DNA of 64,000 nucleotides from an uncultured Oscillospiraceae bacterium (GTDB lineage Bacteria; Bacillota; Clostridia; Oscillospirales; Ruminococcaceae), in contig CAKSPD010000009.1 of assembly GCA_934481385.1 (NCBI GenBank), positions 3,167 to 67,166 on the forward strand, written 5' to 3'. Within the stretch, counting starts at the first letter, position 1. Each line of letters starts with the position of its first letter. The notes beneath the pieces are model-generated. The model had not been told where the DNA came from. It saw only the letters and a program-made list of their open reading frames with translations, and did not search any database. Below, piece after piece: positions 7,659 to 15,924 of this stretch. Position numbers and translations under genes: made by a program.

Positions 7659-9971
7659 TTATATATTATGTTTAACTCTGTCACGGACTTCTGCACGTTT
7701 AGCATCATTGAAACGGTCAACAGTTCCTACAAGATAACCTGTAATTCTTCTGATACGCTCAAACTTGATGTCATCTTCATGACGTCCGCACATAGGGCAG
7801 GTATCTCCGATAATACCTGTATAACCGCATACAGGATCTCTGTCGACAGGGTGATTGATAGAGCCGTAGCCTATACCTGATTCTTTCATACAGCGTACAA
7901 CTTTTTCAAATGCAGAAAGATTGTCCATAGGGTCGCCGTCAAGTTCAATGTAGCTTATATGACCGGCATTTGTAAGAGCGTGATAAGGAGCTTCAATTCT
8001 GATTTTATCGAATGCACTGATAGGATAATAAACAGGAACATGGAAAGAATTTGTATAATATTCTCTGTCTGTAACACCTTCAATAATTCCATATCTCTTT
8101 GCGTCCATTTTAACGAATCTGCCTGAAAGTCCCTCAGCAGGAGTTGCAAGCAGTGAGAAGTTAAGACCTGTTCTCTTACATTCTTCATCAAGGCGGTTAC
8201 GCATAGTCTGAACGATTTCAAGACCAAGTTCACGAGCCTCCTCATCTTCACCATGATGTTTTCCGATGAGAGCTTTAAGAGCCTCTGCAAGACCTATAAA
8301 TCCTACTGAAAGAGTACCATTCTTGAGAACTTCTTCTATTGTATCATCAGGTGAGAGTTTTTCAGAGTCAAGCCATATACCCTGTCCCATAAGGAACGGG
8401 AAGTTTCTGACTTTCTTCTGGCACTGTATTTTAAATCTGTGCATAAGCTGGTCAATAGTCAAATCCATCATTTCATCGAGCATATCGAAGAATGTACCAA
8501 CATTGTGGTCAGCCTTTATAGCAAGTCTTGGGAGATTTATTGAAGTAAAGCTGAGGTTTCCTCTGCCTGTAACGATTTCTCTTGAAGGGTCATATACATT
8601 TCCGATAACTCTTGTACGGCAACCCATATAAGCAATTTCAGTATCAGGGTCACCCTCTTTGTAATACTGGAGATTGAACGGAGCATCTATAAATGAGAAA
8701 TTCGGGAAAAGTCTTTTTGCAGAAACACGGCATGCAAGTTTAAACAAATCATAGTTAGGGTCTTGCGGATTATAGTTTATACCCTCTTTGATTTTGAAAA
8801 TATGAATCGGAAATATAGGAGTTTCACCGTTTCCGAGTCCAGCCTCCTGAGCGAGAAGAACATTTTTTATAACCATTCTGCCTTCAGGTGAAGTATCAGT
8901 TCCGTAGTTGATTGAGCTGAAAGGAGTCTGAGCACCTGCTCGGCTGTTCATAGTATTGAGGTTATGTATAAGAGCCTCCATAGCCTGATATGTTGCTCTG
9001 TTTGTTTCTCTGAAAGCGTTTTTAAGAGCGAATTTCTGAATTTTTTCTGCATTTTCTTCAGAAGTGTATTTCAGGAGGATTTCTTTTTCCTTTTCACTGT
9101 AACCGTTGTCATTTGCAAGAACGGGTTTTAAATCATATTTTTCTGCAATTTCTTTTCTGATTGATTCAGCAATATCAAATTCGTTTTCAAGACCGCATAT
9201 CATATTCAAAGCTCTTGCAACGTTGTGTATATATTTTCTTGCATAAGTTTTTTTAACGCCTTCAGCCATAGAGTAATCGAATGTAGGAATACTCTGACCG
9301 CCATGCTGGTCATTCTGATTTGACTGGATAGCAATGCAGGCAAGAGCAGAATAACTTGCAATGTCATTAGGTTCTCTTAAAAATCCGTGACCTGTTGAAA
9401 AACCTTTTCTGAAAAGTTTTTTAAGGTCAATCTGAGTACATGTAGTAGTGAGCGTATAGAAATCAAGGTCGTGTATATGAATATCGCCGTTTATATGAGC
9501 TTTTGCGTGACGTGGTTCAAGGACATACATTTCATAAAATTCCTTGGCGGATACTGAACCATATTTAAGCATAGTACCCATAGCGGTATCACCGTCTATA
9601 TTTGCATTTTCACGCTTTATATCGCTGTCCTTTGCGGGATTGAATGTAAGTTCATTAAGAACACGCATAAGGCTTGTTTTCATCTCTCTTGAGCGTGTAC
9701 GTTCATATCTGTAAAGAATATAAGCCTTTGCAGTTTTTGCATGACCACGTTCAATCAAAACCTTTTCAACAATATCCTGAACATCTTCAACAGTGGGTGT
9801 TTTATCTTTATATGTTTCCTCACATATTCTGCAAGCCATAATAGCGGTTTCCATAGCTTCATTGAAATCTGAGCCACCGCATGACTGAGCAGCCTTGAAA
9901 ACAGCATTTGAAATTTTATCGATATTAAAAGGAACTTTTCTTCCATCTCGTTTAATTACATGTATAATCAT
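7659..9971 (-). CDS. nrdD: Anaerobic ribonucleoside-triphosphate reductase, class III
   Basis: It reduces ribonucleoside triphosphates to deoxy forms under anoxia. The chosen ATG (9969-9971) follows AAGGAAGGG and begins MIIHVIKRDGRKVPF, an ATP-cone (about residues 1-95), the allosteric module. An upstream in-frame ATG would add 13 residues without an SD. The catalytic barrel ends with the Zn ribbon Cys pairs in PVCGYTG and CPMCGRHED, and the glycyl-radical loop RRITGYLVGTVDRFND near the C-terminus. The 770-residue length is usual. It is cotranscribed with nrdG. Confidence 0.97.
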   Translation of the reverse strand: MIIHVIKRDGRKVPFNIDKISNAVFKAAQSCGGSDFNEAMETAIMACRICEETYKDKTPTVEDVQDIVEKVLIERGHAKTAKAYILYRYERTRSREMKTSLMRVLNELTFNPAKDSDIKRENANIDGDTAMGTMLKYGSVSAKEFYEMYVLEPRHAKAHINGDIHIHDLDFYTLTTTCTQIDLKKLFRKGFSTGHGFLREPNDIASYSALACIAIQSNQNDQHGGQSIPTFDYSMAEGVKKTYARKYIHNVARALNMICGLENEFDIAESIRKEIAEKYDLKPVLANDNGYSEKEKEILLKYTSEENAEKIQKFALKNAFRETNRATYQAMEALIHNLNTMNSRAGAQTPFSSINYGTDTSPEGRMVIKNVLLAQEAGLGNGETPIFPIHIFKIKEGINYNPQDPNYDLFKLACRVSAKRLFPNFSFIDAPFNLQYYKEGDPDTEIAYMGCRTRVIGNVYDPSREIVTGRGNLSFTSINLPRLAIKADHNVGTFFDMLDEMMDLTIDQLMHRFKIQCQKKVRNFPFLMGQGIWLDSEKLSPDDTIEEVLKNGTLSVGFIGLAEALKALIGKHHGEDEEARELGLEIVQTMRNRLDEECKRTGLNFSLLATPAEGLSGRFVKMDAKRYGIIEGVTDREYYTNSFHVPVYYPISAFDKIRIEAPYHALTNAGHISYIELDGDPMDNLSAFEKVVRCMKESGIGYGSINHPVDRDPVCGYTGIIGDTCPMCGRHEDDIKFERIRRITGYLVGTVDRFNDAKRAEVRDRVKHNI

Positions 9972-9991
9972 AGTTGTTATCCCTTCCTTAA

Positions 9992-10007
9992 CCACAATAT
10001 ATAGTAT
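9992..10007 (-). promoter_or_regulatory. Candidate NrdR box in front of nrdD
   Basis: CCACAATATATAGTAT resembles the NrdR operator consensus acaCwAtATwTwGtgt: the central part matches and the outer positions are imperfect. It lies between the nrdD -10 region and its SD. NrdR boxes usually come as a pair three helical turns apart; no convincing partner sits at that spacing here. Confidence 0.5.
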
Positions 10008-10029
10008 CACGAAAATGTGACCATGAACT

Positions 10030-10058
10030 AGTATAATCTAAAACGAAGAAAAAGTCAA
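10030..10058 (-). promoter_or_regulatory. Promoter of nrdDG
   Basis: On the minus strand TTGACT and TATACT are separated by 17 bp, about 60-85 bp upstream of the nrdD ATG. The NrdR-like site lies just downstream of the predicted start of transcription. The remaining 10060-10197 stretch shows no gene. Confidence 0.7.
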
Positions 10059-10197
10059 GAGGGATAAGGGGTATAATATTCATAAAATAATATCAACATA
10101 TTTGTTGAATATAAACAATCAAATTGTTTTAAGATGAGAAAACAGCGATATAAGGTGATAATCGGGAATATAACACTGAGTATAACAAAACAATTAA

Positions 10198-10223
10198 CCC
10201 GAACACTACATATAGTGTTCGGG
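10198..10223 (-). terminator. Hairpin after the SGNH-like gene, enclosing an NrdR-box-like palindrome
   Basis: CCGAACACTA and TAGTGTTCGG form a 10-bp stem (11 with the outer pair) 11 bp after the stop codon of the upstream minus-strand gene. The downstream T-tract is weak (TTAATTGTTTT), so termination may be partial. The internal 16 bp at 10203-10218, ACACTACATATAGTGT, match the NrdR consensus at all but one position. Confidence 0.65.
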
Positions 10224-10233
10224 CGTGTATTAG

Positions 10234-11091
10234 TTATTGTGCTGTATGGGTGAGAATATATTCATAAACGGCGGAATATGCCTGTGACGTGAGCGTATTC
10301 GTTTCAGATGAATAGTATTCATCGCTTAGTGTACCTGTATTATTTTTTAATATCGTGTTAGTATCAATACAATAGACAGAATAACTGTCAGCAAGCTTAA
10401 TAAGACGTGAATTATAATCATTTACAGTTTCATTTGTAAGGGTTTCACTGTCTGTATAAACAGGAGGTATCTGCATTATATAAATTTTTGTATCGGGCAG
10501 GCTTGATTTTATATCGGCAATAAAATTGCTGTAACTGTTAATCATATCATCAACAGATGATGTTCCTATATCCGAGCCGAGCATTATATAAAGAGTTTTA
10601 GGATTTATAATCTGAAGATTCTGATAAGCAGTGATATTACCGTATACGGAATCAAGCTTGGTTTCATTGATATTTACAGCATTAATCTGTGAACTTCCGA
10701 TTACATTTTTTATTGTTGTATTGAATTTAATGTCAAGCAATGTTGAGTCAGCAAGAATCCATGCATTGTCAAAATATGAATCATCAGCTCTTTCAGATTC
10801 CGGAACAGGATTTACAACAGAATTTATTGATGAATCGTTTTCAGCCGAATCTGAAATATTTTCTGAAATATCAGTATCAGCAGAATTGTCAGCCGATATT
10901 TCACTGTCCTGTGACTGAGATGATTCAAAGTCGAAGAAATTGTCATCAAGATTAGCAGCAACCATATAAAGCACAAAGCATACCGCAAATGAAAGTCCGA
11001 ATATAATAACCATAAGCCAGAAATTGAATTTTACAAAAGGTCTGTTTTTTCTGGAATCAGAAACCCTGTGAACAGTTCTCTTTTTTGACAT
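10234..11091 (-). CDS. Membrane-anchored SGNH-hydrolase-like protein, catalytic triad incomplete
   Basis: The 285-residue protein has a basic cytosolic N-terminus, one membrane span at about 24-47 (FWLMVIIFGLSFAVCFVLYM), then a Ser/Asp/Glu-rich linker to about residue 105 and an extracellular SGNH-like domain. Block I reads ILADSTLLD, keeping the Asp-Ser pair; block III reads IMLGSDIG. The C-terminal block that normally gives Asp-x-x-His reads SSETNTLTSQAY, so both residues appear to be replaced. Related proteins deacylate cell-wall or exopolysaccharide components. Here a binding role, or a diverged active site, is likely. It stands alone between icd and nrdD. Confidence 0.7.
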   Translation of the reverse strand: MSKKRTVHRVSDSRKNRPFVKFNFWLMVIIFGLSFAVCFVLYMVAANLDDNFFDFESSQSQDSEISADNSADTDISENISDSAENDSSINSVVNPVPESERADDSYFDNAWILADSTLLDIKFNTTIKNVIGSSQINAVNINETKLDSVYGNITAYQNLQIINPKTLYIMLGSDIGTSSVDDMINSYSNFIADIKSSLPDTKIYIMQIPPVYTDSETLTNETVNDYNSRLIKLADSYSVYCIDTNTILKNNTGTLSDEYYSSETNTLTSQAYSAVYEYILTHTAQ

Positions 11092-11168
11092 TATAAATAG
11101 CTCCGTTTCATAGTAAATTTAATATAATATCATTATAACCTATAATTACACATTTTGCAAGCAGTTTT

Positions 11169-11202
11169 AAAAAAAATATCGCCCTGCTGAAACAGCAGAG
11201 CG
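11169..11202 (-). terminator. Terminator of icd
   Basis: On the minus strand CGCTCTGCTG / CAGCAGGGCG form a stem with a 3-nt loop (one mismatch), then ATATTTTTTTT. It lies 9 bp after the icd stop. Confidence 0.9.
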
Positions 11203-11211
11203 AATAATAAA

Positions 11212-12426
11212 TTACTTTGTAAGCTTTTCAAGTCTGTTGTTTATTTCAACAAGGAAAGTTTTTGAATCAACTTTCTTTTTGTTTTCAAGCTTTGAGATGA
11301 GATAGAGGTCACCGGTCATAATACCTTCTTCAATAGTCTGTATAGTAGCCTTTTCGAGCTTGTCAGCGAAATCGCAGAGTTCAGAAATTCCGTCAAGTTC
11401 GCCTCTCTTGCGTAAAGCACCGCTCCAGGCGAAAATAGTAGCAACAGAGTTTGTTGAAGTTTCTTCACCCTTGAGATATTTATAATAGTGACGCTGAACT
11501 GTTCCGTGAGCAGCCTCATATTCATATATGCCGTCAGGAGATACGAGAACAGATGTCATCATAGCAAGGCTTCCGTAAGCTGTTGAAACCATATCGGACA
11601 TAACATCGCCGTCATAGTTCTTGCAAGCCCAGATATAACCGCCCTTTGAACGAATAACTCTTGCAACAGCATCATCAATAAGTGTATAGAAGTATTCTAT
11701 TCCGAGAGCCTCATATTTTTCCTTGTATTCAGCATCATAAATTTCCTGGAAAATATCCTTGAATCTGTGGTCATATTTCTTTGAAATAGTATCCTTAGTA
11801 GCAAACCATACATCTTGTTTAAGGTCAAGACCATAGTTAAGGCAGGCTCTTGCGAAACCTCTGATACTGTCATCAAGGTTATGAAGTCCCTGAATAATTC
11901 CGTCACACTTTGAGAAATCGTGAATAAGTTCTCTTGTTTCGTTGCCGTCCTTGTCAGTAACAACGAGTTCAGCCTTGCAACCTTTTTCAACACGCATTTC
12001 AGTATTTTTATATACATCGCCGTATGCGTGACGTGCAATAGTTATAGGAGCAGTCCATGTAGGGATATAGGGTTCAATACCCTTTACAAGAATAGGAGTT
12101 CTGAAAACTGTACCGTCAAGAGCAGCACGGATAGTTCCGTTAGGAGATTTCCACATCTGTGTAAGGTTGTATTCAGGCATTCTTGCAGCGTTAGGAGTAA
12201 TGGTAGCACATTTTACTGCAACACCATATTTCTTTGTAGCTTCAGCAGAATCCATAGTAACCTTATCTTTTGTAGCCTCACGGTGTTCAAGACCAAGGTC
12301 ATAATATTCTGTATTGAGTTCAACATATGGTTCAATAAGAATTTCCTTAATCCACTTCCAGAGGATTCTGGTCATTTCGTCCCCGTCCATTTCGACAAGG
12401 GGAGTAGTCATTTTAATTTTTTCCAT
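11212..12426 (-). CDS. icd: Isocitrate dehydrogenase, NADP-dependent, type II (homodimeric)
   Basis: It converts isocitrate to 2-oxoglutarate and CO2. The 404-residue sequence begins with [16 protein letters not shown] and has [20 protein letters not shown], characteristic of the eukaryote-like subfamily II rather than the E. coli type. The metal-binding Asp region is [13 protein letters not shown], and the coenzyme region is [11 protein letters not shown]. Together with the aconitase 1.4 kb upstream on the same strand it supplies 2-oxoglutarate for glutamate synthesis. No citrate synthase lies in the window. SD is AGGAGG. Three small genes lie between acn and icd, so one long transcript is possible but unproven. 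Confidence 0.96.
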   Translation of the reverse strand: MEKIKMTTPLVEMDGDEMTRILWKWIKEILIEPYVELNTEYYDLGLEHREATKDKVTMDSAEATKKYGVAVKCATITPNAARMPEYNLTQMWKSPNGTIRAALDGTVFRTPILVKGIEPYIPTWTAPITIARHAYGDVYKNTEMRVEKGCKAELVVTDKDGNETRELIHDFSKCDGIIQGLHNLDDSIRGFARACLNYGLDLKQDVWFATKDTISKKYDHRFKDIFQEIYDAEYKEKYEALGIEYFYTLIDDAVARVIRSKGGYIWACKNYDGDVMSDMVSTAYGSLAMMTSVLVSPDGIYEYEAAHGTVQRHYYKYLKGEETSTNSVATIFAWSGALRKRGELDGISELCDFADKLEKATIQTIEEGIMTGDLYLISKLENKKKVDSKTFLVEINNRLEKLTK

Positions 12427-12446
12427 TGGGTTTAACCTCCTGTAAA

Positions 12447-12848
12447 TTAGACTGTTGATTTATATATATAAATAAAAACAGCGAATACAATAATAAAAAA
12501 AATCATAATTCCTGAAATAATTGCATTTTTTACAACAGCATATTTCAGTGCAATATTATCAAATTCATAGCTTTTCCATAATCCCGTAAGGAATGAAAAA
12601 ACTATACCGAAAAAAATATATCCGAAAAATTCTGAATGAAAAAGCCTTGCAACAGCCAGACCAAAAACAATTCCCATAATATTCGGAAACATAATTTTTG
12701 ACAATGCAGTACATTCCGGAATATCTCTTTTTCCTAAAAATTTGGCGGGATTCGTTTTTCTTTCATTTTCTTCATCAATAACATAATCATTAATTTCCTG
12801 CTTTATGTCATCAACGGCATTTTTTATTAAATCTTTCATAAAAATCAC
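12447..12848 (-). CDS. Small three-span membrane protein, unknown
   Basis: The 133-residue product has an acidic, Lys-containing N-terminal 45 residues ([22 protein letters not shown]) and then hydrophobic stretches at about 53-68, 74-89 and 107-128. I do not recognise a family. It starts 1 bp after the next small gene ends, and its stop is 20 bp before icd, so it is probably cotranscribed with its neighbours. Confidence 0.65.
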   Translation of the reverse strand: MIFMKDLIKNAVDDIKQEINDYVIDEENERKTNPAKFLGKRDIPECTALSKIMFPNIMGIVFGLAVARLFHSEFFGYIFFGIVFSFLTGLWKSYEFDNIALKYAVVKNAIISGIMIFFIIVFAVFIYIYKSTV

Positions 12849-12849
12849 C

Positions 12850-13032
12850 TCATCTGAGAATCATTGCTGTAATCATAATTATAACAAAAAATATAAGGTA
12901 AGGCGAAAAACAGAGAAATGTATATAAAATTTGTTTTGAAACCGATATTTTCTTGGATTTATTTGAATTTTTCAATTTATTGACAGAATATAATGTAAGT
13001 GCAACTATAAAAACAGGAATAATAATTGTCAT
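12850..13032 (-). CDS. Small two-span membrane protein (60 residues)
   Basis: The start is taken as the ATG at 13030-13032 (MTIIIPVFIVALTLYSV), which has AAAGGG 8 nt upstream and does not overlap the gene before it. Using the further upstream ATG would add 20 residues running into the PARG-like gene. There are two hydrophobic helices (about residues 2-15 and 35-57) joined by a Lys/Ser-rich loop. It is 1 bp from the next small membrane gene. No function is recognised. It may be translated together with that neighbour as a two-component membrane unit. Confidence 0.55.
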   Translation of the reverse strand: MTIIIPVFIVALTLYSVNKLKNSNKSKKISVSKQILYTFLCFSPYLIFFVIIMITAMILR

Positions 13033-13036
13033 ATAA

Positions 13037-13750
13037 TTAACCCTTTCTGAAATCAGGAATGGCAAATATAACTTTAATATCGTCAGGAACAAGAGAATTT
13101 ACAGCATCTTCAAATATTTTGAATACTGTTTCACGTTTATTTCCGAAAACTCCGCACCCGAAAGCTCCGAGAATTATGATGTCAGGATTTTTTGATACTG
13201 CAAGTGAAATTATTTTGTCTATTCTTACAGTCATTTTGTCATGGATTTTTTTATCTGAAAATATAAATTTTGCAAAAGTGCGATTTACGGCAGGGCAGGT
13301 GATAAAATCACATTTTATCGGATTATCAAGCAGTTTGCCGGAATCATCACGGATAACAGGAACATTTCGGGAATAAATCATATTATCAGTATAATCAGGC
13401 AGAATATGAAATCTGTTTGCTCTGTAATATTTTTTCTGCGTTCTGATAGTATAATAAAGCATTGATGCTCTGCAAAGGCTTTCTTCCTGAGCATTTCCGC
13501 CGAGAATATAGCCACCTCCTGCATACATAGCGTTTGCAAAATTCAGGGCAGTAATTTTCCCGTATTCAGAATTATCAAGAATACACTGAACAGTTGTGAC
13601 GGGTGAAATATTTTCTGATATTCTGAAAATTTTATTTCTTTTGATTTTTTCAGATACAGAAAAATCCGAAAAAGTTTCCGAATACATATTATTAAAACTG
13701 TTTTCCTTGAATATTCTGTCATTATCCAGTTTTATTTTAATATATTTCAT
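13037..13750 (-). CDS. Microbial PARG-like macrodomain protein (TIGR02452 family)
   Basis: The 237-residue protein carries AMYAGGGYILGGNAQEESL at about residues 77-95. GGG followed by seven residues and QEE is the poly(ADP-ribose) glycohydrolase signature; the second Glu is the catalytic acid in known PARGs. A preceding ALNFAN segment and a later GAFGCGVFGN loop fit the macrodomain ADP-ribose pocket. The family is predicted to remove ADP-ribose from proteins or nucleic acids in the cytosol. No ADP-ribosyltransferase lies nearby, so its substrate is unknown. It is followed by two small membrane proteins. Confidence 0.82.
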   Translation of the reverse strand: MKYIKIKLDNDRIFKENSFNNMYSETFSDFSVSEKIKRNKIFRISENISPVTTVQCILDNSEYGKITALNFANAMYAGGGYILGGNAQEESLCRASMLYYTIRTQKKYYRANRFHILPDYTDNMIYSRNVPVIRDDSGKLLDNPIKCDFITCPAVNRTFAKFIFSDKKIHDKMTVRIDKIISLAVSKNPDIIILGAFGCGVFGNKRETVFKIFEDAVNSLVPDDIKVIFAIPDFRKG

Positions 13751-13768
13751 AACTATATCAAGCTTTCA

Positions 13769-13799
13769 GGGAGGGTTGGGAGGGGCAGAGCCACCTCCC
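13769..13799. repeat. GC-rich palindromic element with G-quadruplex-type G-runs
   Basis: Four G-runs occur in a row on the + strand: GGGAGGGTTGGGAGGGG. The second half folds as a 9-bp stem (GGGAGGGGC with GCC-A-CCTCCC, AGA loop, one bulged A). It stands out in AT-rich surroundings, 8 bp after the aconitase stop, and has no T-run on either side. It may act as a 3' hairpin for the acn transcript. Only one copy is seen here. Confidence 0.6.
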
Positions 13800-13806
13800 A
13801 TCAAAA

Positions 13807-15741
13807 TTAAAGTGATTCTCTTGTATAATCGAGAAGACCGCCTGCAAGCATAATATCCTTTGTACGTCCTGAAAGTTCGCAGAGTACAGGGATTTCCTTG
13901 CCGTTAGTCTTGTTTACAACAGTAAACTGTGATTTTCCGTTTTCAACGTCTTTGCGGACGTCAGCGAGAACGAGTTCATCACCCTGTGAAATATTGTCAT
14001 AATCAGCCTCATTTACGAATGTAAGAGGAAGTATACCTGCATTTATAAGATTAGCTCTGTGGATACGTGCAAATGACTTTACAAGTACAGCCTTTACACC
14101 GAGATAGAGAGGTGCGAGTGCAGCATGTTCTCTTGAAGAACCCTGTCCATAGTTTGAACCGCCGACAATAATGCTCTTTCCGAGTTCTTTAGCTCTCTTA
14201 GGAAATTCCTCATCACATACAGTAAAGCAGTGCTGTGAAATAGCAGGAATATTTGAACGGAGAGGAAGTATCTTTGCACCGGCAGGCATAATATGGTCAG
14301 TAGTGATATTATCGCCGACTTTAAGTGAACAAGGAGCATCAATTGTATCCATAAGAGGAGCTGTTTCAGGGAACGGCTTTATGTTAGGGCCTCTGAGAAT
14401 TTCAACGCTGTCCATATCAGCTTCAGCGACAGGAGGAACAATCATATTGTCGTTGATAGAGAATACTTCAGGGAGCTTGAATTCAGGCATATCACCGAGA
14501 GTTCTCGGGTCAGTGAGAACACCTGTAATTGCAGAAACAGCAGCCATTTCAGGTGATACAAGATAAATCTGACCGTCCTTAGTTCCGGAGCGTCCGAGGA
14601 AGTTTCTGTTGAAAGTACGGAGAGAAATACCCTTTGAATTAGGTGACTGTCCCATACCTATACATGGACCGCATGCACTTTCAAGTATTCTTGCACCTGC
14701 TTCAATCATAATTGACAAAGCACCGTTCTGAGCAAGCATATTGAGAACCTGTTTTGAACCCGGAGCAATTGAAAGTGAAACATCGGGGTGAACCGTCTTT
14801 CCCTTTAAGATATGAGCAACTTTAAGCATATCAAGGAGAGATGAGTTTGTACATGAACCGATACAAACCTGGTCAATCTTCATATTGCCGATTTCTTCAA
14901 CACTCTTTACATTGTCAGGTGAATGAGGACATGCAGCAAGCGGAACAAGTTCAGAAAGGTTTATATCAAGTTCTTCATCATAAACAGCATCATCATCAGC
15001 AGAAAGGGGAGTCCATACTTCTTCACGTCCCTGAGCCTTGAGAAATTCTCTTGTATTTTCATCAGACGGGAATATGGAAGTAGTAGCACCGAGTTCAGCA
15101 CCCATATTTGTAATAGTAGCACGTTCAGGAACAGAAAGAGTCTTTACGCCTTCACCGCAGTATTCGATAACTTTTCCGACACCGCCCTTAACGGACATTC
15201 TTTTAAGAACTTCAAGTATAACATCTTTTGCAGCAACCCAAGGCTGAAGTTTTCCGGTGAGATTAACCTTTACAACCTTAGGACATGTGATATAGTATGC
15301 ACCGCCACCCATAGCTACGGCAACATCAAGACCGCCTGCACCGATTGCAATCATACCGATACCGCCACCTGTTGGGGTATGGCTGTCTGAACCGATAAGA
15401 GTTTTTCCGGGTATGCCGAATCTTTCAAGGTGAACCTGATGACAGATACCGTTACCGGGTCTTGAAAAATATATACCATGTTTTTTAGCAACACTTCCTA
15501 TAAATCTGTGGTCATCAGCATTTTCAAAACCGCTCTGAAGTGTATTATGGTCGATATATGCAACAGAACGTTCTGTTTTAACTCTTGGAACACCCATAGC
15601 CTCAAATTCGAGATAAGCCATAGTACCGGTAGCGTCCTGTGTAAGAGTCTGGTCAATTCTTATACCGATTTCCTGACCTTTAATCATTTCACCGTCAACA
15701 AGGTGAGATTTAAGTATTTTTTCTGTAAGTGTTAAACCCAC
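13807..15741 (-). CDS. acn: Aconitate hydratase (short bacterial type)
   Basis: It isomerises citrate and isocitrate with a 4Fe-4S cluster. The 644-residue protein has the cluster cysteines in IGSCTNSS and SACGPCIGMGQ, the substrate-binding SDSHTPTGGG, and a C-terminal swivel domain with the catalytic Ser region GGSNYGQGSSREHAALAP. The length (about 640, not 890) is that of the putative aconitase subfamily common in Clostridia and Bacteroidetes. It is on the same strand as icd, consistent with a partial oxidative TCA branch to 2-oxoglutarate. Confidence 0.94.
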   Translation of the reverse strand: MGLTLTEKILKSHLVDGEMIKGQEIGIRIDQTLTQDATGTMAYLEFEAMGVPRVKTERSVAYIDHNTLQSGFENADDHRFIGSVAKKHGIYFSRPGNGICHQVHLERFGIPGKTLIGSDSHTPTGGGIGMIAIGAGGLDVAVAMGGGAYYITCPKVVKVNLTGKLQPWVAAKDVILEVLKRMSVKGGVGKVIEYCGEGVKTLSVPERATITNMGAELGATTSIFPSDENTREFLKAQGREEVWTPLSADDDAVYDEELDINLSELVPLAACPHSPDNVKSVEEIGNMKIDQVCIGSCTNSSLLDMLKVAHILKGKTVHPDVSLSIAPGSKQVLNMLAQNGALSIMIEAGARILESACGPCIGMGQSPNSKGISLRTFNRNFLGRSGTKDGQIYLVSPEMAAVSAITGVLTDPRTLGDMPEFKLPEVFSINDNMIVPPVAEADMDSVEILRGPNIKPFPETAPLMDTIDAPCSLKVGDNITTDHIMPAGAKILPLRSNIPAISQHCFTVCDEEFPKRAKELGKSIIVGGSNYGQGSSREHAALAPLYLGVKAVLVKSFARIHRANLINAGILPLTFVNEADYDNISQGDELVLADVRKDVENGKSQFTVVNKTNGKEIPVLCELSGRTKDIMLAGGLLDYTRESL

Positions 15742-15860
15742 TGCAAATCATTCCTTTCGCATTTTAAGCTTGATTTATATGATTATTATATAATTTTCTG
15801 TGCCTTTTGTCAAGTGTCTGAAAAATAAATAAATAAAAACAAAAAAATATACAAAAATAC

Positions 15861-15889
15861 TTGATTTTCTTTGTATAATGTGATAGAAT
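15861..15889 (+). promoter_or_regulatory. Promoter of the phosphoglycerate mutase gene
   Basis: TTGATT and TAGAAT are separated by 17 bp, about 35 bp before the ATG. A TGTATAATGTG stretch lies between them and offers an alternative -10. Confidence 0.6.
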
Positions 15890-15924
15890 GTATTTGAAAA
15901 TTTTTTCGGAAGGAGATAATTTTT

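Noticed and set aside
10023..10038. A second NrdR box three helical turns from the first
   Set aside because: The spacing is right but the bases match the consensus poorly; it mainly reflects the -10 region.
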